Of a stretch of 64,000 bases of DNA, positions 8,434 through 17,960 are shown piece after piece. The stretch comes from Bifidobacterium mongoliense DSM 21395 (lineage in GTDB: Bacteria > Actinomycetota > Actinomycetes > Actinomycetales > Bifidobacteriaceae), in assembly GCF_000741285.1 (NCBI RefSeq), contig NZ_JGZE01000002.1, forward strand, positions 124,001 to 188,000, read 5' to 3'. The position numbers were made by a program, and so were the translations under genes. The notes beneath the pieces were generated by a model that was not told where the DNA came from, searched no databases, and saw only the letters and a program-made list of their open reading frames with translations. Position 1 is the stretch's first letter. Every line of letters starts with the position of its first letter.

Positions 8434-9939
8434 TTACTGTACCCCGTCGCCGGCCCCACTGCCCTGGGACCCAGGAGAATCCTGAGGTGAGAGACCCTGA
8501 TCAGGTGGTGGCTCTTTATTATCACCATCACCACCGCTATCTTTGGCATCCTCATCAGATTTTGTAGTGTCCCTGGTCGGCGTTCTCGGTGCCGGAACGG
8601 AGGGCGATGCAGGTGCCGCAGGCGCGACTGGCACAACGGGGGCAGCGTTCTGAGACGCACTCTGTCGCGCTGCATAGGCGCTCATGGATTGATTGACAGC
8701 CACCTGCGCGGTATCAAGATCATTCTTGACTTTATGCAGGGTATCCAAGTAGGCGTTGTCGTTCGCAACAGCCTGACGCGCCGCAGACACAGCAGTCTCC
8801 AAAGTAACCCTGGTCGCATTCTCATCGACCTGATTCTGACTGGAATTGAGCAATGTCACCGCCTGGGCGATCGACGCATTCACCTCTTGGCGGGCGGACG
8901 TTATCTCACTGTCCCGCTGCGCTTTGCTCGCCCGAACATCTGCGGCGGCCTTCGTGACTGCGGTCACCGAGGACCGAATATTCACCACTGCAGAGCGTGC
9001 ATCACGTGCGCGCTTATCCAATACTCCAGCACTCGAGGATTCATCACACCTGCGTTGTGTTGCAGACAGCCGCTGCGCACGAGCGTTTGCTATCGTCTTC
9101 GACAGCGTGTCGATGGTGGAGCCATCATGCACCTGGGCGGCCTTCAAGGATTGCTGTGCTTTGACATTATCCAGCGCTGTCCGCAACGAGGCATCAGCAG
9201 TGGTATACGACCTCACCGCCGCAGTACATGTGACCACCGCTTGGCGATGTGCATCGGCCATGCCATGACGTTTGACCAGCCAAGTGGCGACGGCAGCTAT
9301 GAGCGCCACACATACCGCCATAAGGATGATAACGGCCAGAATACGGCGTCTCTGCAACCCTTGAGGTGGTAGTGCTGCCGCATCGGCATCACGGAATTGC
9401 GGCGGCACGCCGGCACCGGGGGTCTGTGCGCCGGCCATTCGCACAATATCGGAGAACTCATCGTTCTCCGAAGAGATATGGTTCCCCGGATTGGCATGTC
9501 CGTCCTGAGCATCCCAAGGATTCAACTGGGCATCATCAGGATTCAGTGCATGAAGACCGCTGCCCAGAACCAGAGTGCGTTCACCCTCCGCATCGCCGGA
9601 ACCAGCAGACGAACCAGCAGATTCACCCCGTTGCTCGGAACCGGTCTGTTCACCGGTCTGAGGTACTCCGATGAACCCGTTGCCTGCGTGCTGAGATGAT
9701 GCTACACGCGGTTTCGGGGCGAACTCGGCATCACCAGATGTACCATGATCCCCCATATCCAAGTCATGCGGAAACGTGATCATGGGAATATCCCAATCGG
9801 TGTCCACAACATCGTGGTCAAGCCAAGGTACATGATCCACTGCCTCGGGCTCAGGTGTCACGGAACGTTGCGAACCTTGCCCTTCGGCGATAGGAAACGA
9901 GAGGTCCACTGATGGATCCTGCTGCCGCTCATCGGTCAT
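8434..9939 (-). CDS. Single-pass membrane protein with coiled-coil extracellular domain (hypothetical)
   Basis: The 501-residue protein has an acidic, low-complexity cytoplasmic N-terminus of about 210 residues. One membrane helix follows (ILAVIILMAVCVALIAAVATWLV), then a roughly 200-residue Ala/Gln/Asp-rich helical region with coiled-coil character (DNVKAQQSLKAAQVHDGSTI). The tail is Pro/Ser/Gly/Asp-rich and ends GSQGSGAGDGVQ. No enzyme motif is visible. It starts 42 bp after the BY-kinase gene on the same strand, so it probably belongs to the exopolysaccharide unit and may help assemble it at the membrane. That role is inferred from position only. Confidence 0.7.
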   Translation of the reverse strand: MTDERQQDPSVDLSFPIAEGQGSQRSVTPEPEAVDHVPWLDHDVVDTDWDIPMITFPHDLDMGDHGTSGDAEFAPKPRVASSQHAGNGFIGVPQTGEQTGSEQRGESAGSSAGSGDAEGERTLVLGSGLHALNPDDAQLNPWDAQDGHANPGNHISSENDEFSDIVRMAGAQTPGAGVPPQFRDADAAALPPQGLQRRRILAVIILMAVCVALIAAVATWLVKRHGMADAHRQAVVTCTAAVRSYTTADASLRTALDNVKAQQSLKAAQVHDGSTIDTLSKTIANARAQRLSATQRRCDESSSAGVLDKRARDARSAVVNIRSSVTAVTKAAADVRASKAQRDSEITSARQEVNASIAQAVTLLNSSQNQVDENATRVTLETAVSAARQAVANDNAYLDTLHKVKNDLDTAQVAVNQSMSAYAARQSASQNAAPVVPVAPAAPASPSVPAPRTPTRDTTKSDEDAKDSGGDGDNKEPPPDQGLSPQDSPGSQGSGAGDGVQ

Positions 9940-9981
9940 AGCCCGATTCTCCCTATCCTATGCGTCCGGAGGCATTGTCCT

Positions 9982-11403
9982 TCAGTGGCGCTTATCACGG
10001 CCCCTCGCGGAGCGACGCGCCTTACCATGTGATTTACCGTCTTCTTCGTAATAGTAGTAATTACTCGCGTTTATTCTCTTAGGATCCGCAAAATTCAGGA
10101 TGAAACCGAGTACCGGTACCTCACTGGTGTGCAACGACTCCACTGTAGCGTGCAGTTCCTTTTTATCCGCGACGCCCTTACCAACGACCAACACCACACC
10201 ATCGGCCTGTTTCCCGAAGATGGCGGCATCGTTGGCCACAGACAGCGGTGCAGTGTCAAGAATGACATAGTCATACTGGGTCAATGCCTGATCGATTAAT
10301 TCGGTCATGATGACCGAATTAAGTAATATGCTCGCGTTGCCGGGACGCTTACCCGCCGGCAGTATATGGAAATTAGGCTTCCAGTACTGCTGCACGATCT
10401 CCCTCGGCGACGCCTGTCCGGAAAGAATATGTGATAATCCCACATGCCCTTCCAGACCCAACGCTCGAGCAACGGACGGATGGCGCAAGTCACCGTCAAT
10501 CAAAAGAACGGACTTACCCTCCTCGGCGATCGCCGATGCGACATTGACCGACAGCGTCGTCTTGCCCTCCGATGGCTCGGTAGACGTAATGACGACGAGA
10601 TGTCCATGGTCGTTCGTATTCGGACTCAGGAACGAGATATTGGTACGGATGCGTCTGATCTGTTCAGCCTCGTGGCTCGAAGGCTCCGCCACCACAACCG
10701 GCTTCCGTTCTTCCATACGCGAAGAACGGGGAACGGTACCCAACGATGAGGCATCCGTCAGAGTCTTGGCGTCCTCGAGGCTATCCACTCTAGTATTGAG
10801 CACGTCCCTCAGCAACGCCGCACCAACGGCAACGATCAACGCCAGAACGAAGCCCGCGGCCAGATATAATGGGATTTTCGGCGAACTCGGTGCAGTAGGA
10901 GTCTGTGCCTCCTGAACGACGGAGAGTTGAATGGGAGATTTACCGGCATCATTGCTGTAGAGACTCGAAGATATCTGCTTTGCCAGATTCTTGGATACAC
11001 TATTGGCGATCTGCGCCGACTGCTGCGCATCGCCGGTTTCCACCGCGATATCGACCATGAAGGTATTGGTCGGATTCGTAGCGGTAACCGTGTCGGCAAG
11101 ATCCTTGACACTCATATTCAACGACAAGTCGTCAATGACTGGCTGAAGAATGGCTTGCGTCTTAATCAGCTGGGGGTAAGTCTTGATCTGCGTGGACAGA
11201 TACGAGGCTCCGGAATTCATTTCATTTGAATTTTGAGTACCGTCGGACTGCCCCGAATAGGTGGCGAACAACTCCGCAGTTGCCGTGTATTTGGGAGGCG
11301 ACAAGAAAGTAAAAGCAGCCACCGCGAGGAATACCACCACGAAGGCGGTAACTACAGTCACGACATGTTTACGCAACACGTGCAGCAAATCAGCAATAGT
11401 CAC
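9982..11403 (-). CDS. Polysaccharide co-polymerase fused to BY-family tyrosine kinase (Wzz-Wzc/CpsCD type)
   Basis: The N-terminal Wzz domain has a first membrane segment (VVTAFVVVFLAVAAFTFL), the PPKYTATAELFATYS motif and a second membrane segment near residue 190 (LYLAAGFVLALIVAVGAALL). The cytoplasmic kinase domain follows, with Walker A STEPSEGKTTLSVNVAS, Walker A' LLIDGDLRHPS and Walker B YVILDTAPL. The tail has a short tyrosine cluster (NYYYYEEDGK), the usual autophosphorylation site. It sets polysaccharide chain length and is normally reversed by a phosphatase like the one encoded upstream. I chose the GTG at 11403: the ORF could begin at 11457, but a promoter -10 box lies inside that extension. 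Confidence 0.88.
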   Translation of the reverse strand: MTIADLLHVLRKHVVTVVTAFVVVFLAVAAFTFLSPPKYTATAELFATYSGQSDGTQNSNEMNSGASYLSTQIKTYPQLIKTQAILQPVIDDLSLNMSVKDLADTVTATNPTNTFMVDIAVETGDAQQSAQIANSVSKNLAKQISSSLYSNDAGKSPIQLSVVQEAQTPTAPSSPKIPLYLAAGFVLALIVAVGAALLRDVLNTRVDSLEDAKTLTDASSLGTVPRSSRMEERKPVVVAEPSSHEAEQIRRIRTNISFLSPNTNDHGHLVVITSTEPSEGKTTLSVNVASAIAEEGKSVLLIDGDLRHPSVARALGLEGHVGLSHILSGQASPREIVQQYWKPNFHILPAGKRPGNASILLNSVIMTELIDQALTQYDYVILDTAPLSVANDAAIFGKQADGVVLVVGKGVADKKELHATVESLHTSEVPVLGFILNFADPKRINASNYYYYEEDGKSHGKARRSARGRDKRH

Positions 11404-11440
11404 AATGTTCCCCGTCTCCCGTTGGCCCTCAGACGCCGAA

Positions 11441-11449
11441 ATTATATCA
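11441..11449 (-). promoter_or_regulatory. Extended -10 promoter (TGATATAAT) for the BY-kinase gene
   Basis: TGATATAAT on the minus strand is a perfect TGn-TATAAT extended -10 element, about 38 bases upstream of the GTG start at 11403. No clear -35 is present, as expected for an extended -10 promoter. It also shows that the ATG at 11457 is unlikely to be the start. Confidence 0.55.
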
Positions 11450-11574
11450 TTGCACACAGAGTAGCCAGCCCTCGGCGTTACTTCGGATTCTCTCGCACGC
11501 TGCGATGCCGAATTTCACCGGCCATGGGGACCGTCACACACCCAATCCCACCAACCCACGCACCCTGCGATGCA

Positions 11575-12144
11575 TCATCTCACGTCACCAAACATTTCTG
11601 GATGCTTACGCATGCTAGTTAGGATTCTGCGTAATGCACGGTTCGTATCGTCAGCCGCGACTTCGAAATGAGCGAAATCCTGATGATGCGGATCCGCGAT
11701 GTCTTGGGATACGGGCATCGAAGCTCGGATCAACGGCGCGGCGTCCATCACGGATTGTAGGCGTTCCTCGATGGTCAAGCCACGCACCAGTCCATGTCCT
11801 GCGCAGTGCACGCATACATCGGCGAACTCGTTGAGCAAGAACGTATACCGTACAGCAACCGGAGCAATAGAGACGATGCGTTGACGTTGCGCACGTTCGA
11901 AACAGAGTATGAGATCAGCGGACGACGCCATCGCCCGCGTCAGCCTCCTCGAATGGAATCCACTCGAATCGATGCCTACGCTGTCCATCAATCGGGCACT
12001 GGATGGATCAATGGCGTGTCTCGACAATCCGTGTGTTCCCGCACTCGACACCTGTATCGACGTTCCCTCGAGATATCTGCTCATCAGGAGTTCCGCCATG
12101 GGAGACCGACAGATATTCCCAGTGCAGACAAAAAGGATATGCAT
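11575..12144 (-). CDS. Low-molecular-weight protein-tyrosine phosphatase
   Basis: The N-terminus MHILFVCTGNICRSPMAE contains the complete C(x)5R phosphate loop (Cys7 to Arg13). The catalytic Asp is supplied by DIADPHHQDF near the C-terminus. At 189 residues it is slightly longer than typical enzymes of about 150, with an insert around LNEFADVCVHCAGHG. In exopolysaccharide loci these enzymes dephosphorylate the BY-kinase tyrosine cluster, and that kinase lies immediately downstream. The ATG follows AAAGGAG. It sits 41 bp after the DUF4012 gene and is probably co-transcribed with it. Confidence 0.9.
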   Translation of the reverse strand: MHILFVCTGNICRSPMAELLMSRYLEGTSIQVSSAGTHGLSRHAIDPSSARLMDSVGIDSSGFHSRRLTRAMASSADLILCFERAQRQRIVSIAPVAVRYTFLLNEFADVCVHCAGHGLVRGLTIEERLQSVMDAAPLIRASMPVSQDIADPHHQDFAHFEVAADDTNRALRRILTSMRKHPEMFGDVR

Positions 12145-12185
12145 GGTGCTCCTTTAATGGATGGTACCGAAGAAAGTATAGGCGT

Positions 12186-14024
12186 CTACCGCTTATCGGT
12201 AGTGGTGCAGGCCCCGGTATCGGTGGTGATTCCCGGATCCTTCCAGCCCATAGGGGTCTGGTCGAGCACGAGATCACCCGTGGCCTTCGTGGATGTAGTG
12301 ACATCGAAGGTATACTTCACGCTGGCGCCAGGAGCCAACTTCGCAATGCTGGCCTGCAACGACGAACCGTTCATCGTCTCTTGCCGTGCATCTGATACGT
12401 CACCCGTCGTGTTGAGATTGGTCAAAGAACCTCCGGCCGGAGCGTACATCAGAACCTTCTCCAGTCCAATGTTCTGGAGTCCATCCGCAACCCCGGAAAT
12501 ATACCGAGGCAACGTTCCTACCTGGTCGGTGGTCAAGGTGTTGGTCAACAGGTATTCGACGTGATACGTCTGTGAACCATTGGCGTTGCAACTGGTGCGA
12601 GTGATCTTCGAGGTCCGGTGAATATACCAATCCATCTTCGATGGATTCTGCTGCGTAACATATACCCCGACGGTCGGATTCGTGTCGCTCTTCGGCGTCT
12701 GCGGCGTGAACCCACCCTTGCTCAGGGACGCCTGCATACCGGCATCAAAGGAATACATGGCGAAATGCCGTTGCTGTGCCATGGTTCCCATGGTCTTGCC
12801 AATGGCACTGAGCTTTTCGAAACTCACGTTGTCGAACAAATTACCGATGCATTGCACCGCCACCTCCTGGAAATACAGATCCTGTTCCGCCGGTGCATAG
12901 TCCTTGTAGACCGTGTTGAGGAGGAATTCGGCGGTGTTGTCGCCGGTCAGCACCTGCCCATTCGACAGTTTCACAGTGCCGTTGATGGCGATGAGCTGCT
13001 GCAGGAAGACCGGATCCATCATAAGCACACCATCAAGGGTCCTTCCAGCGCCCCATGGAGTTCTGCCCCAGATCGCCCGCATGGCCTCAGCACTGCGGGA
13101 AGTATCCGGGAAAACGGCGAGATCCCTGATGTCGAACGACATGCGCAATGGGCCCCAGGCGTTGAAGATACGCGACTCGTCGGCGGTGGGATCCCCAGGT
13201 CCAAACTTGATGTACTCCTGGTTGGCCCGGAAATCGTCGATGGCGATCTTGCCGTTCTGCGTCCGCATTTCACCCACGGAACCGATCAGCCCACCCGCAG
13301 AACGAGCTTCCGACGTGGTCATGGCCATGACCGCATACGTCCGTGCCTGACCGGCCCCCAAGAAACCCGGCAGGATGTTGAGCGTGTTCGATAGGGCGTC
13401 AGCGGTCTTGGCCACGCTGCCGAGTTGATCACGGGCAGTGGAGTACGCATCACGCACCATCGGTATCCGTGGTGTCGGCAGGTGATTCAACCCCTGCACA
13501 TCGCGTTGCAGTGCTTGATTGGCTGTATGGACACCACTCTGAGCATCAAGCAGCGGCTGCAGGTTCAACCCACCATCCACCGACTTCAGCGAAGTGGACT
13601 TGAGTCCACTGACCGATTCGATGAATTGCGGCATGGCATCTGTCACCACCCCGTGCACCGCCGAAGTCATGCCTTGCACGGTTACCACATCATCGCCGAT
13701 AACGGGCAAGTGCGTCATAAGATTCCACATAGTCCCGTGTGCGATAGCCTGGGCGGCACCAGTCTCCTGCTGAATCTTGGGCAATTGCTCGGAGACCGCA
13801 TCCAAACTCTGCCCACCACTCTGGGCGGCACCGAGCAATGCGATGGCCTGTCGCTCGTGCGCCTTGATTCGCTGCACATCACCGTAGACGCGAAACCCCG
13901 CGTAGCCCAGTAGACCGACCATCACAATCGCCAGGCACAGCAGGGACCAAAGCAACGGATGACCATGCTTTCGGATCACCCCGTGCTTGGACGTTTCCCG
14001 TCCCATTGCCGAACGTCTACTCAT
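12186..14024 (-). CDS. DUF4012 membrane-anchored extracellular protein
   Basis: The 612-residue protein has one N-terminal anchor (HPLLWSLLCLAIVMVGLLGYAGFRVYG) and a large outside domain. This contains the DUF4012 pattern QARTYAVMAMTTSEARSAGGLIGSVGEM, IDDFRANQEYI and LDGVLMMDPVFLQQLIAINGTV. The family recurs in actinobacterial surface-polysaccharide loci and has no established biochemical function. Some resemblance to LytR-CpsA-Psr-type attachment proteins has led to suggestions of a role in polysaccharide attachment; that is inference. The gene is divergent from the priming transferase, with 186 bp between them. Confidence 0.8.
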   Translation of the reverse strand: MSRRSAMGRETSKHGVIRKHGHPLLWSLLCLAIVMVGLLGYAGFRVYGDVQRIKAHERQAIALLGAAQSGGQSLDAVSEQLPKIQQETGAAQAIAHGTMWNLMTHLPVIGDDVVTVQGMTSAVHGVVTDAMPQFIESVSGLKSTSLKSVDGGLNLQPLLDAQSGVHTANQALQRDVQGLNHLPTPRIPMVRDAYSTARDQLGSVAKTADALSNTLNILPGFLGAGQARTYAVMAMTTSEARSAGGLIGSVGEMRTQNGKIAIDDFRANQEYIKFGPGDPTADESRIFNAWGPLRMSFDIRDLAVFPDTSRSAEAMRAIWGRTPWGAGRTLDGVLMMDPVFLQQLIAINGTVKLSNGQVLTGDNTAEFLLNTVYKDYAPAEQDLYFQEVAVQCIGNLFDNVSFEKLSAIGKTMGTMAQQRHFAMYSFDAGMQASLSKGGFTPQTPKSDTNPTVGVYVTQQNPSKMDWYIHRTSKITRTSCNANGSQTYHVEYLLTNTLTTDQVGTLPRYISGVADGLQNIGLEKVLMYAPAGGSLTNLNTTGDVSDARQETMNGSSLQASIAKLAPGASVKYTFDVTTSTKATGDLVLDQTPMGWKDPGITTDTGACTTTDKR

Positions 14025-14210
14025 ACGAATACCTCAATATCATGTTGTGACCACTCAGACACCCTGCGTCGTCGACATGCCAAGTCTCCATATGACTATA
14101 AAGCGAACGATTGGAAAACGGACAATTGGTCGTGTCTTCGTTATCTAGTGTGACCTATCCCCGTGTTACCTTTAATCTACATAAGCTGAGAGTCTTGGGG
14201 GAGAGTCAAT
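14025..14210. promoter_or_regulatory. Divergent promoter region between DUF4012 and the priming transferase
   Basis: The 186-bp region is noticeably AT-richer than its surroundings and must hold promoters for both strands. Possible elements towards the plus-strand gene include TTTAATCT near 14170. The GGGGGAGAG ribosome-binding site for the transferase is at 14197-14205. No strong palindrome is visible. Confidence 0.4.
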
Positions 14211-15968
14211 ATGCCAGAGGATGAGGCTACACAGGAAATTGACGTTGCTTCGATGAGAACCTCTCGCGTGGCCGGTCACGGCTATCCCGCCTCATTGGGG
14301 CATGAACCAACAACGGCACCCGTTCCCCCACCTGCTCCATTCTCGTCCACTGACACGCAGACAAATTCTGGAGAATCACGGAATCCCGCTCCGGCCATTT
14401 TCTTTGACGGGTCTTATATCGTGCCACCGGCACGCCCTTCCATGGACGGTACACCCGCACCGCGGCGGCATGTCCGGCGTCTCTTCGAATATGCCGTTCC
14501 ACGTTGGAGTCTGTTATACACCAGTACATTGATCATGCTCGACATGGCGATGACTCTGCTCGCCGCGGCTATCATCATGATGTTGTACCCCGAAGCACAT
14601 GCCTACCCGTTCAGTCATGCCATGATTCATAACGGTATGTCCGAATATCTCACACTCATCTGCCTGTCGTGGTTCGTCAGCTTGGCCCTGAGTCATATCT
14701 TCGAACGTCACACCATGGGTGAAGGATATGAACTCTACAGCAAGATATACAAAGCCGCCTGCATCAATTTCATTCTCCTGGCAACGATCAGCTATTTGAG
14801 TAAAATGGACACCCCACGATCACTGACCGTTGGTGTCCCGATACTCACCGCATTGCTCACCACCATCGAACGTTGGCTCATGCGGCGCGCGTTGCAACGC
14901 AATCGCCATCGGGGCGAATACAACTATCCTACGGTGGTCGTCGGTTCACCCGAAGGCCTGCACCGCGTTATCGCCTTGCTTGAAGAGCATAAAGGCTTGG
15001 GATATGATCCAATCGCCGTCTGCCCGGTTGTGGCTGTGCAGACCGATCATGATTCTTCAGGTCCCCAACATCTTGTCTCCGCACCGTTCACGCCAATCAA
15101 CGACAGGGAACGTACCTTACGCGTGTTGCCCATGAACTCACATTTGCCGCAGACAGCGAAGTACCTCAAGGCCAACACCGTGATGATCGCTGATGTCATC
15201 GAACGATATTCCGAAACCATGCGGACGCTCTCGCTTGCCGTTGAATCCATGGGCATCGAACTTGCCTTCAGCTCGGCGGTCGCCGATCTCGACGGAGCCT
15301 CGCTGCACCTGCGCAACCACCCCTCAATGCCGGTCTTCACCGCACGACTGCCCCAGTACTCCATGCTCACGAGAACGAGCAAGCGACTCGTGGATATCAT
15401 CGGATCCTCAATTGCTTTGGTGCTCTCCTCCCCCATCATGGCGTTCATCGCCATCAAAGTGCGCATGGAGGATGGTGGACCGGCGATCTACAAGCAGCAG
15501 CGGATCGGACTCTACGGAAAGCCCTTCACTCTCTATAAATTCCGTTCCATGAGCGTGAATGCCGATAAGCAGGATGTGTCACTGGCCGAGCAGACGGGCG
15601 CAGACCACGGCATCCTGTTCAAACCAAAGAACGATCCTCGCGTCACCCCATTCGGACACTTCATTCGCAAGACATCGCTGGATGAGTTCCCCCAGTTCTT
15701 CAACGTGTTCATCGGCAATATGAGTCTCGTCGGCCCGAGGCCGCAGCAACGGTACGAGGTCGAGCAATACGGCACGCTGTATTCAAGCCGGCTTCTGGTC
15801 AAGCCCGGTATTACTGGATTGTGGCAGATCTCAGGTCGCAGCGACCTGAGTCAGGAGGAGGCCGAGCATCTCGACGTCTCTTACATCCAGAACTGGTCCA
15901 TCACCGGCGATCTCGCCATATTACTGAAAACAGTGAGTGTGGTCATCCGGGGTACCGGCTCGTACTAG
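14211..15968 (+). CDS. Exopolysaccharide priming sugar-1-phosphate transferase (WbaP/CpsD type)
   Basis: This is a polyisoprenyl-phosphate hexose-1-phosphate transferase that puts the first sugar of an exopolysaccharide repeat on the lipid carrier. After a low-complexity cytoplasmic N-terminus (about 90 residues) come four membrane helices (residues about 100-220), a CoA-binding-like middle domain and the bacterial sugar transferase domain. The last includes KRLVDIIGSSIALVLSSPIMAFIAIKVRMEDGGPAIYKQQRIG, FTLYKFRSMSVNADKQD, RKTSLDEFPQFFNV and MSLVGPRPQQRYEVEQY. The catalytic DE and the PRP motif are intact. The donor sugar cannot be decided. The ATG follows GGGGGAGAG. Confidence 0.9.
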   Translation: MPEDEATQEIDVASMRTSRVAGHGYPASLGHEPTTAPVPPPAPFSSTDTQTNSGESRNPAPAIFFDGSYIVPPARPSMDGTPAPRRHVRRLFEYAVPRWSLLYTSTLIMLDMAMTLLAAAIIMMLYPEAHAYPFSHAMIHNGMSEYLTLICLSWFVSLALSHIFERHTMGEGYELYSKIYKAACINFILLATISYLSKMDTPRSLTVGVPILTALLTTIERWLMRRALQRNRHRGEYNYPTVVVGSPEGLHRVIALLEEHKGLGYDPIAVCPVVAVQTDHDSSGPQHLVSAPFTPINDRERTLRVLPMNSHLPQTAKYLKANTVMIADVIERYSETMRTLSLAVESMGIELAFSSAVADLDGASLHLRNHPSMPVFTARLPQYSMLTRTSKRLVDIIGSSIALVLSSPIMAFIAIKVRMEDGGPAIYKQQRIGLYGKPFTLYKFRSMSVNADKQDVSLAEQTGADHGILFKPKNDPRVTPFGHFIRKTSLDEFPQFFNVFIGNMSLVGPRPQQRYEVEQYGTLYSSRLLVKPGITGLWQISGRSDLSQEEAEHLDVSYIQNWSITGDLAILLKTVSVVIRGTGSY

Positions 15969-16111
15969 ACCCCTTTCGTGGCGTATCCACGCTGCGGCGT
16001 AGAATATCGTCGTTATTACATAGTCATCCCACAGCCGGCGCATATCACCGGTCATATGCGGGGATATGAGGGGCGTGGCATCACACGGCGATAAGAAGAG
16101 GCGGCAGACGC

Positions 16112-17842
16112 ATGGCAGGGCGTGGCATCGATAGGATATCCGCGGATTCAGGCACAGTAGCGAATACGACCGATGCACAACCACTGTCCACAAAGCGTGA
16201 TTTTTCGGCGGTCCTACCTAAAAACGAGGCCTACGTCGACGGCCATCTGTCGAAGCCGGCGCTGATCTCGATCGCCATCCTCACGTTCATCACCTTCGTA
16301 GGCAACTTCACCCAGTTACAGCTCAGCGCGGCTCTGCCGACCATCGTGAAAGAATTCGATATCAGCGTGACCACCGGCCAGTGGCTCACCTCCATCATCA
16401 TGCTCACCATGGGTGTCATGGTGCCGCTCACGGCATTCCTCACGAGGCGGTTCTCCACCCGACAGATCGTCATCACCTCCATGGTGGTGTTCACGCTCGG
16501 TTCGATCATTGCCTGGCTGGGACCGACGTTCCCCATCGTCCTGGCAGGTCGCGGCCTCGAGGCCATCGGGTCGGGGGTCATGTGGCCCGTGCTGCAGATC
16601 ACCGTCTTCTCCATCTACCCGTTGGCCCGCCGCGGCCTGGCCATGGGCACCGTGGGCATGGCCATGAGCGTGGCGCCCGCCATCGGCCCGGTGTTCGGCG
16701 GCTGGCAGACCGATGCCAACGGATGGCGTTCGGTCTTTCTCACCCTGGCCGTTATCGGCGTCATCGCACTGTTGCTGGCGACATTCGGCCTGCGCAACTT
16801 CGTGCAGCATGATGGTTCTGTCAAGGCCGATTTGTTCTCGGTATGCCTGTCGATCATCGGGTTCGGCAGCGTGATGTTCGGCGTCACCAACAGCGAAGCG
16901 TACGGTTTCGGCAACGTCATGGTCTGGCTCCCCATCATCGTGGGCATCGCCGGCATCATCTGGTTCGTGCTGCGGCAGATTCACCGGGCACGGCTCTTTC
17001 GCATCGCCTCCGAAAAAGTCTTCGCGGCCAAACGCGCCGGCGCCAGTCCCGAAGTCATCGCCCATCTCAAAGCGGCGAAGGTCCAGCCCCCGCTGCTCGA
17101 TCTCAGCGTGCTGCGCAACCACAGCTTCACCGTGGGCACGATCACCGCGACCCTGAGCTTCTTCGCATTCAGCACCATCACCGTGATCATCCCGCTCTAT
17201 ATTCAGAACGACCGCGGGTTCTCGGCCACCATGAGCGGTCTGGTGATGCTGCCCGGCGCTCTGGGGCAATGCATCGCACAGTTCGGCGGCGGCCGCCTGC
17301 TCGACCGCTTCGGTGCCCGCCCCGTCACCTTGGTGGGTTCGATCACGCTGCTCGTCGGCACGCTGATGATGGCGATGATCGGTCCGGACACTTGGATCTG
17401 GTGGGTCTCGATCTGCCAGTTCATCCGCCAGATCGGCATGGGATTCGTACTCATGCCTGTCACCACCTGGTCACTCAACTGTCTACGTTCCACCTCGGTT
17501 TCGGCCGGCTCGGCGGTGACCAACACCTCGCGTCAGCTGGGGGGTGCCATCGGGGCGCCAATCCTCGTCATCGCGATGGAGTCGATTACGAAACTGCGTC
17601 AATCGGCCTTGGGCGGTGGTGCGGCGCATGCCGTGGCGGCCAGTATCTTCGGCGTGCGAATGTCGCTGTATATCAGCGCGCTCATCACCTTCGCCATGGT
17701 GGTGCTCGTGTTCTTCGGCGTCAAGGGCGACGGCGCCGGATCGACGCGCGACCTCACCCATCAGGCATTGCATCGACTGCACGAACAGATCGAGCAAGAG
17801 CGCAACCACATCACCGGGGCGTGGCCCACGCATATCGACTGA
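16112..17842 (+). CDS. MFS transporter, DHA2 (EmrB/QacA) drug:proton antiporter type
   Basis: The 576-residue protein has about 14 membrane helices. The motif C-like stretch GMAMSVAPAIGPVFGGWQTDANGWRSVF is typical of proton-coupled multidrug exporters, as are the early TQLQLSAALPTIVKEFDIS and FLTRRFSTRQIVI loops. A long central cytoplasmic loop (residues about 300-330) separates the halves. The substrate is unknown; the family exports dyes, detergents and antibiotics, and some members export metabolites. The ATG has AAGAGG about ten bases upstream. No regulator gene is adjacent. Confidence 0.85.
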   Translation: MAGRGIDRISADSGTVANTTDAQPLSTKRDFSAVLPKNEAYVDGHLSKPALISIAILTFITFVGNFTQLQLSAALPTIVKEFDISVTTGQWLTSIIMLTMGVMVPLTAFLTRRFSTRQIVITSMVVFTLGSIIAWLGPTFPIVLAGRGLEAIGSGVMWPVLQITVFSIYPLARRGLAMGTVGMAMSVAPAIGPVFGGWQTDANGWRSVFLTLAVIGVIALLLATFGLRNFVQHDGSVKADLFSVCLSIIGFGSVMFGVTNSEAYGFGNVMVWLPIIVGIAGIIWFVLRQIHRARLFRIASEKVFAAKRAGASPEVIAHLKAAKVQPPLLDLSVLRNHSFTVGTITATLSFFAFSTITVIIPLYIQNDRGFSATMSGLVMLPGALGQCIAQFGGGRLLDRFGARPVTLVGSITLLVGTLMMAMIGPDTWIWWVSICQFIRQIGMGFVLMPVTTWSLNCLRSTSVSAGSAVTNTSRQLGGAIGAPILVIAMESITKLRQSALGGGAAHAVAASIFGVRMSLYISALITFAMVVLVFFGVKGDGAGSTRDLTHQALHRLHEQIEQERNHITGAWPTHID

Positions 17843-17960
17843 GTAACGCTCATCGCTGGATGACCAGCACCCGTCACCCGCTGTCCTTCACCGACCGGAC
17901 AATCGGGACATTGCATTCACCTGACCATCATCAATCGCCCCGTTCCGACAGCCGGGAATG

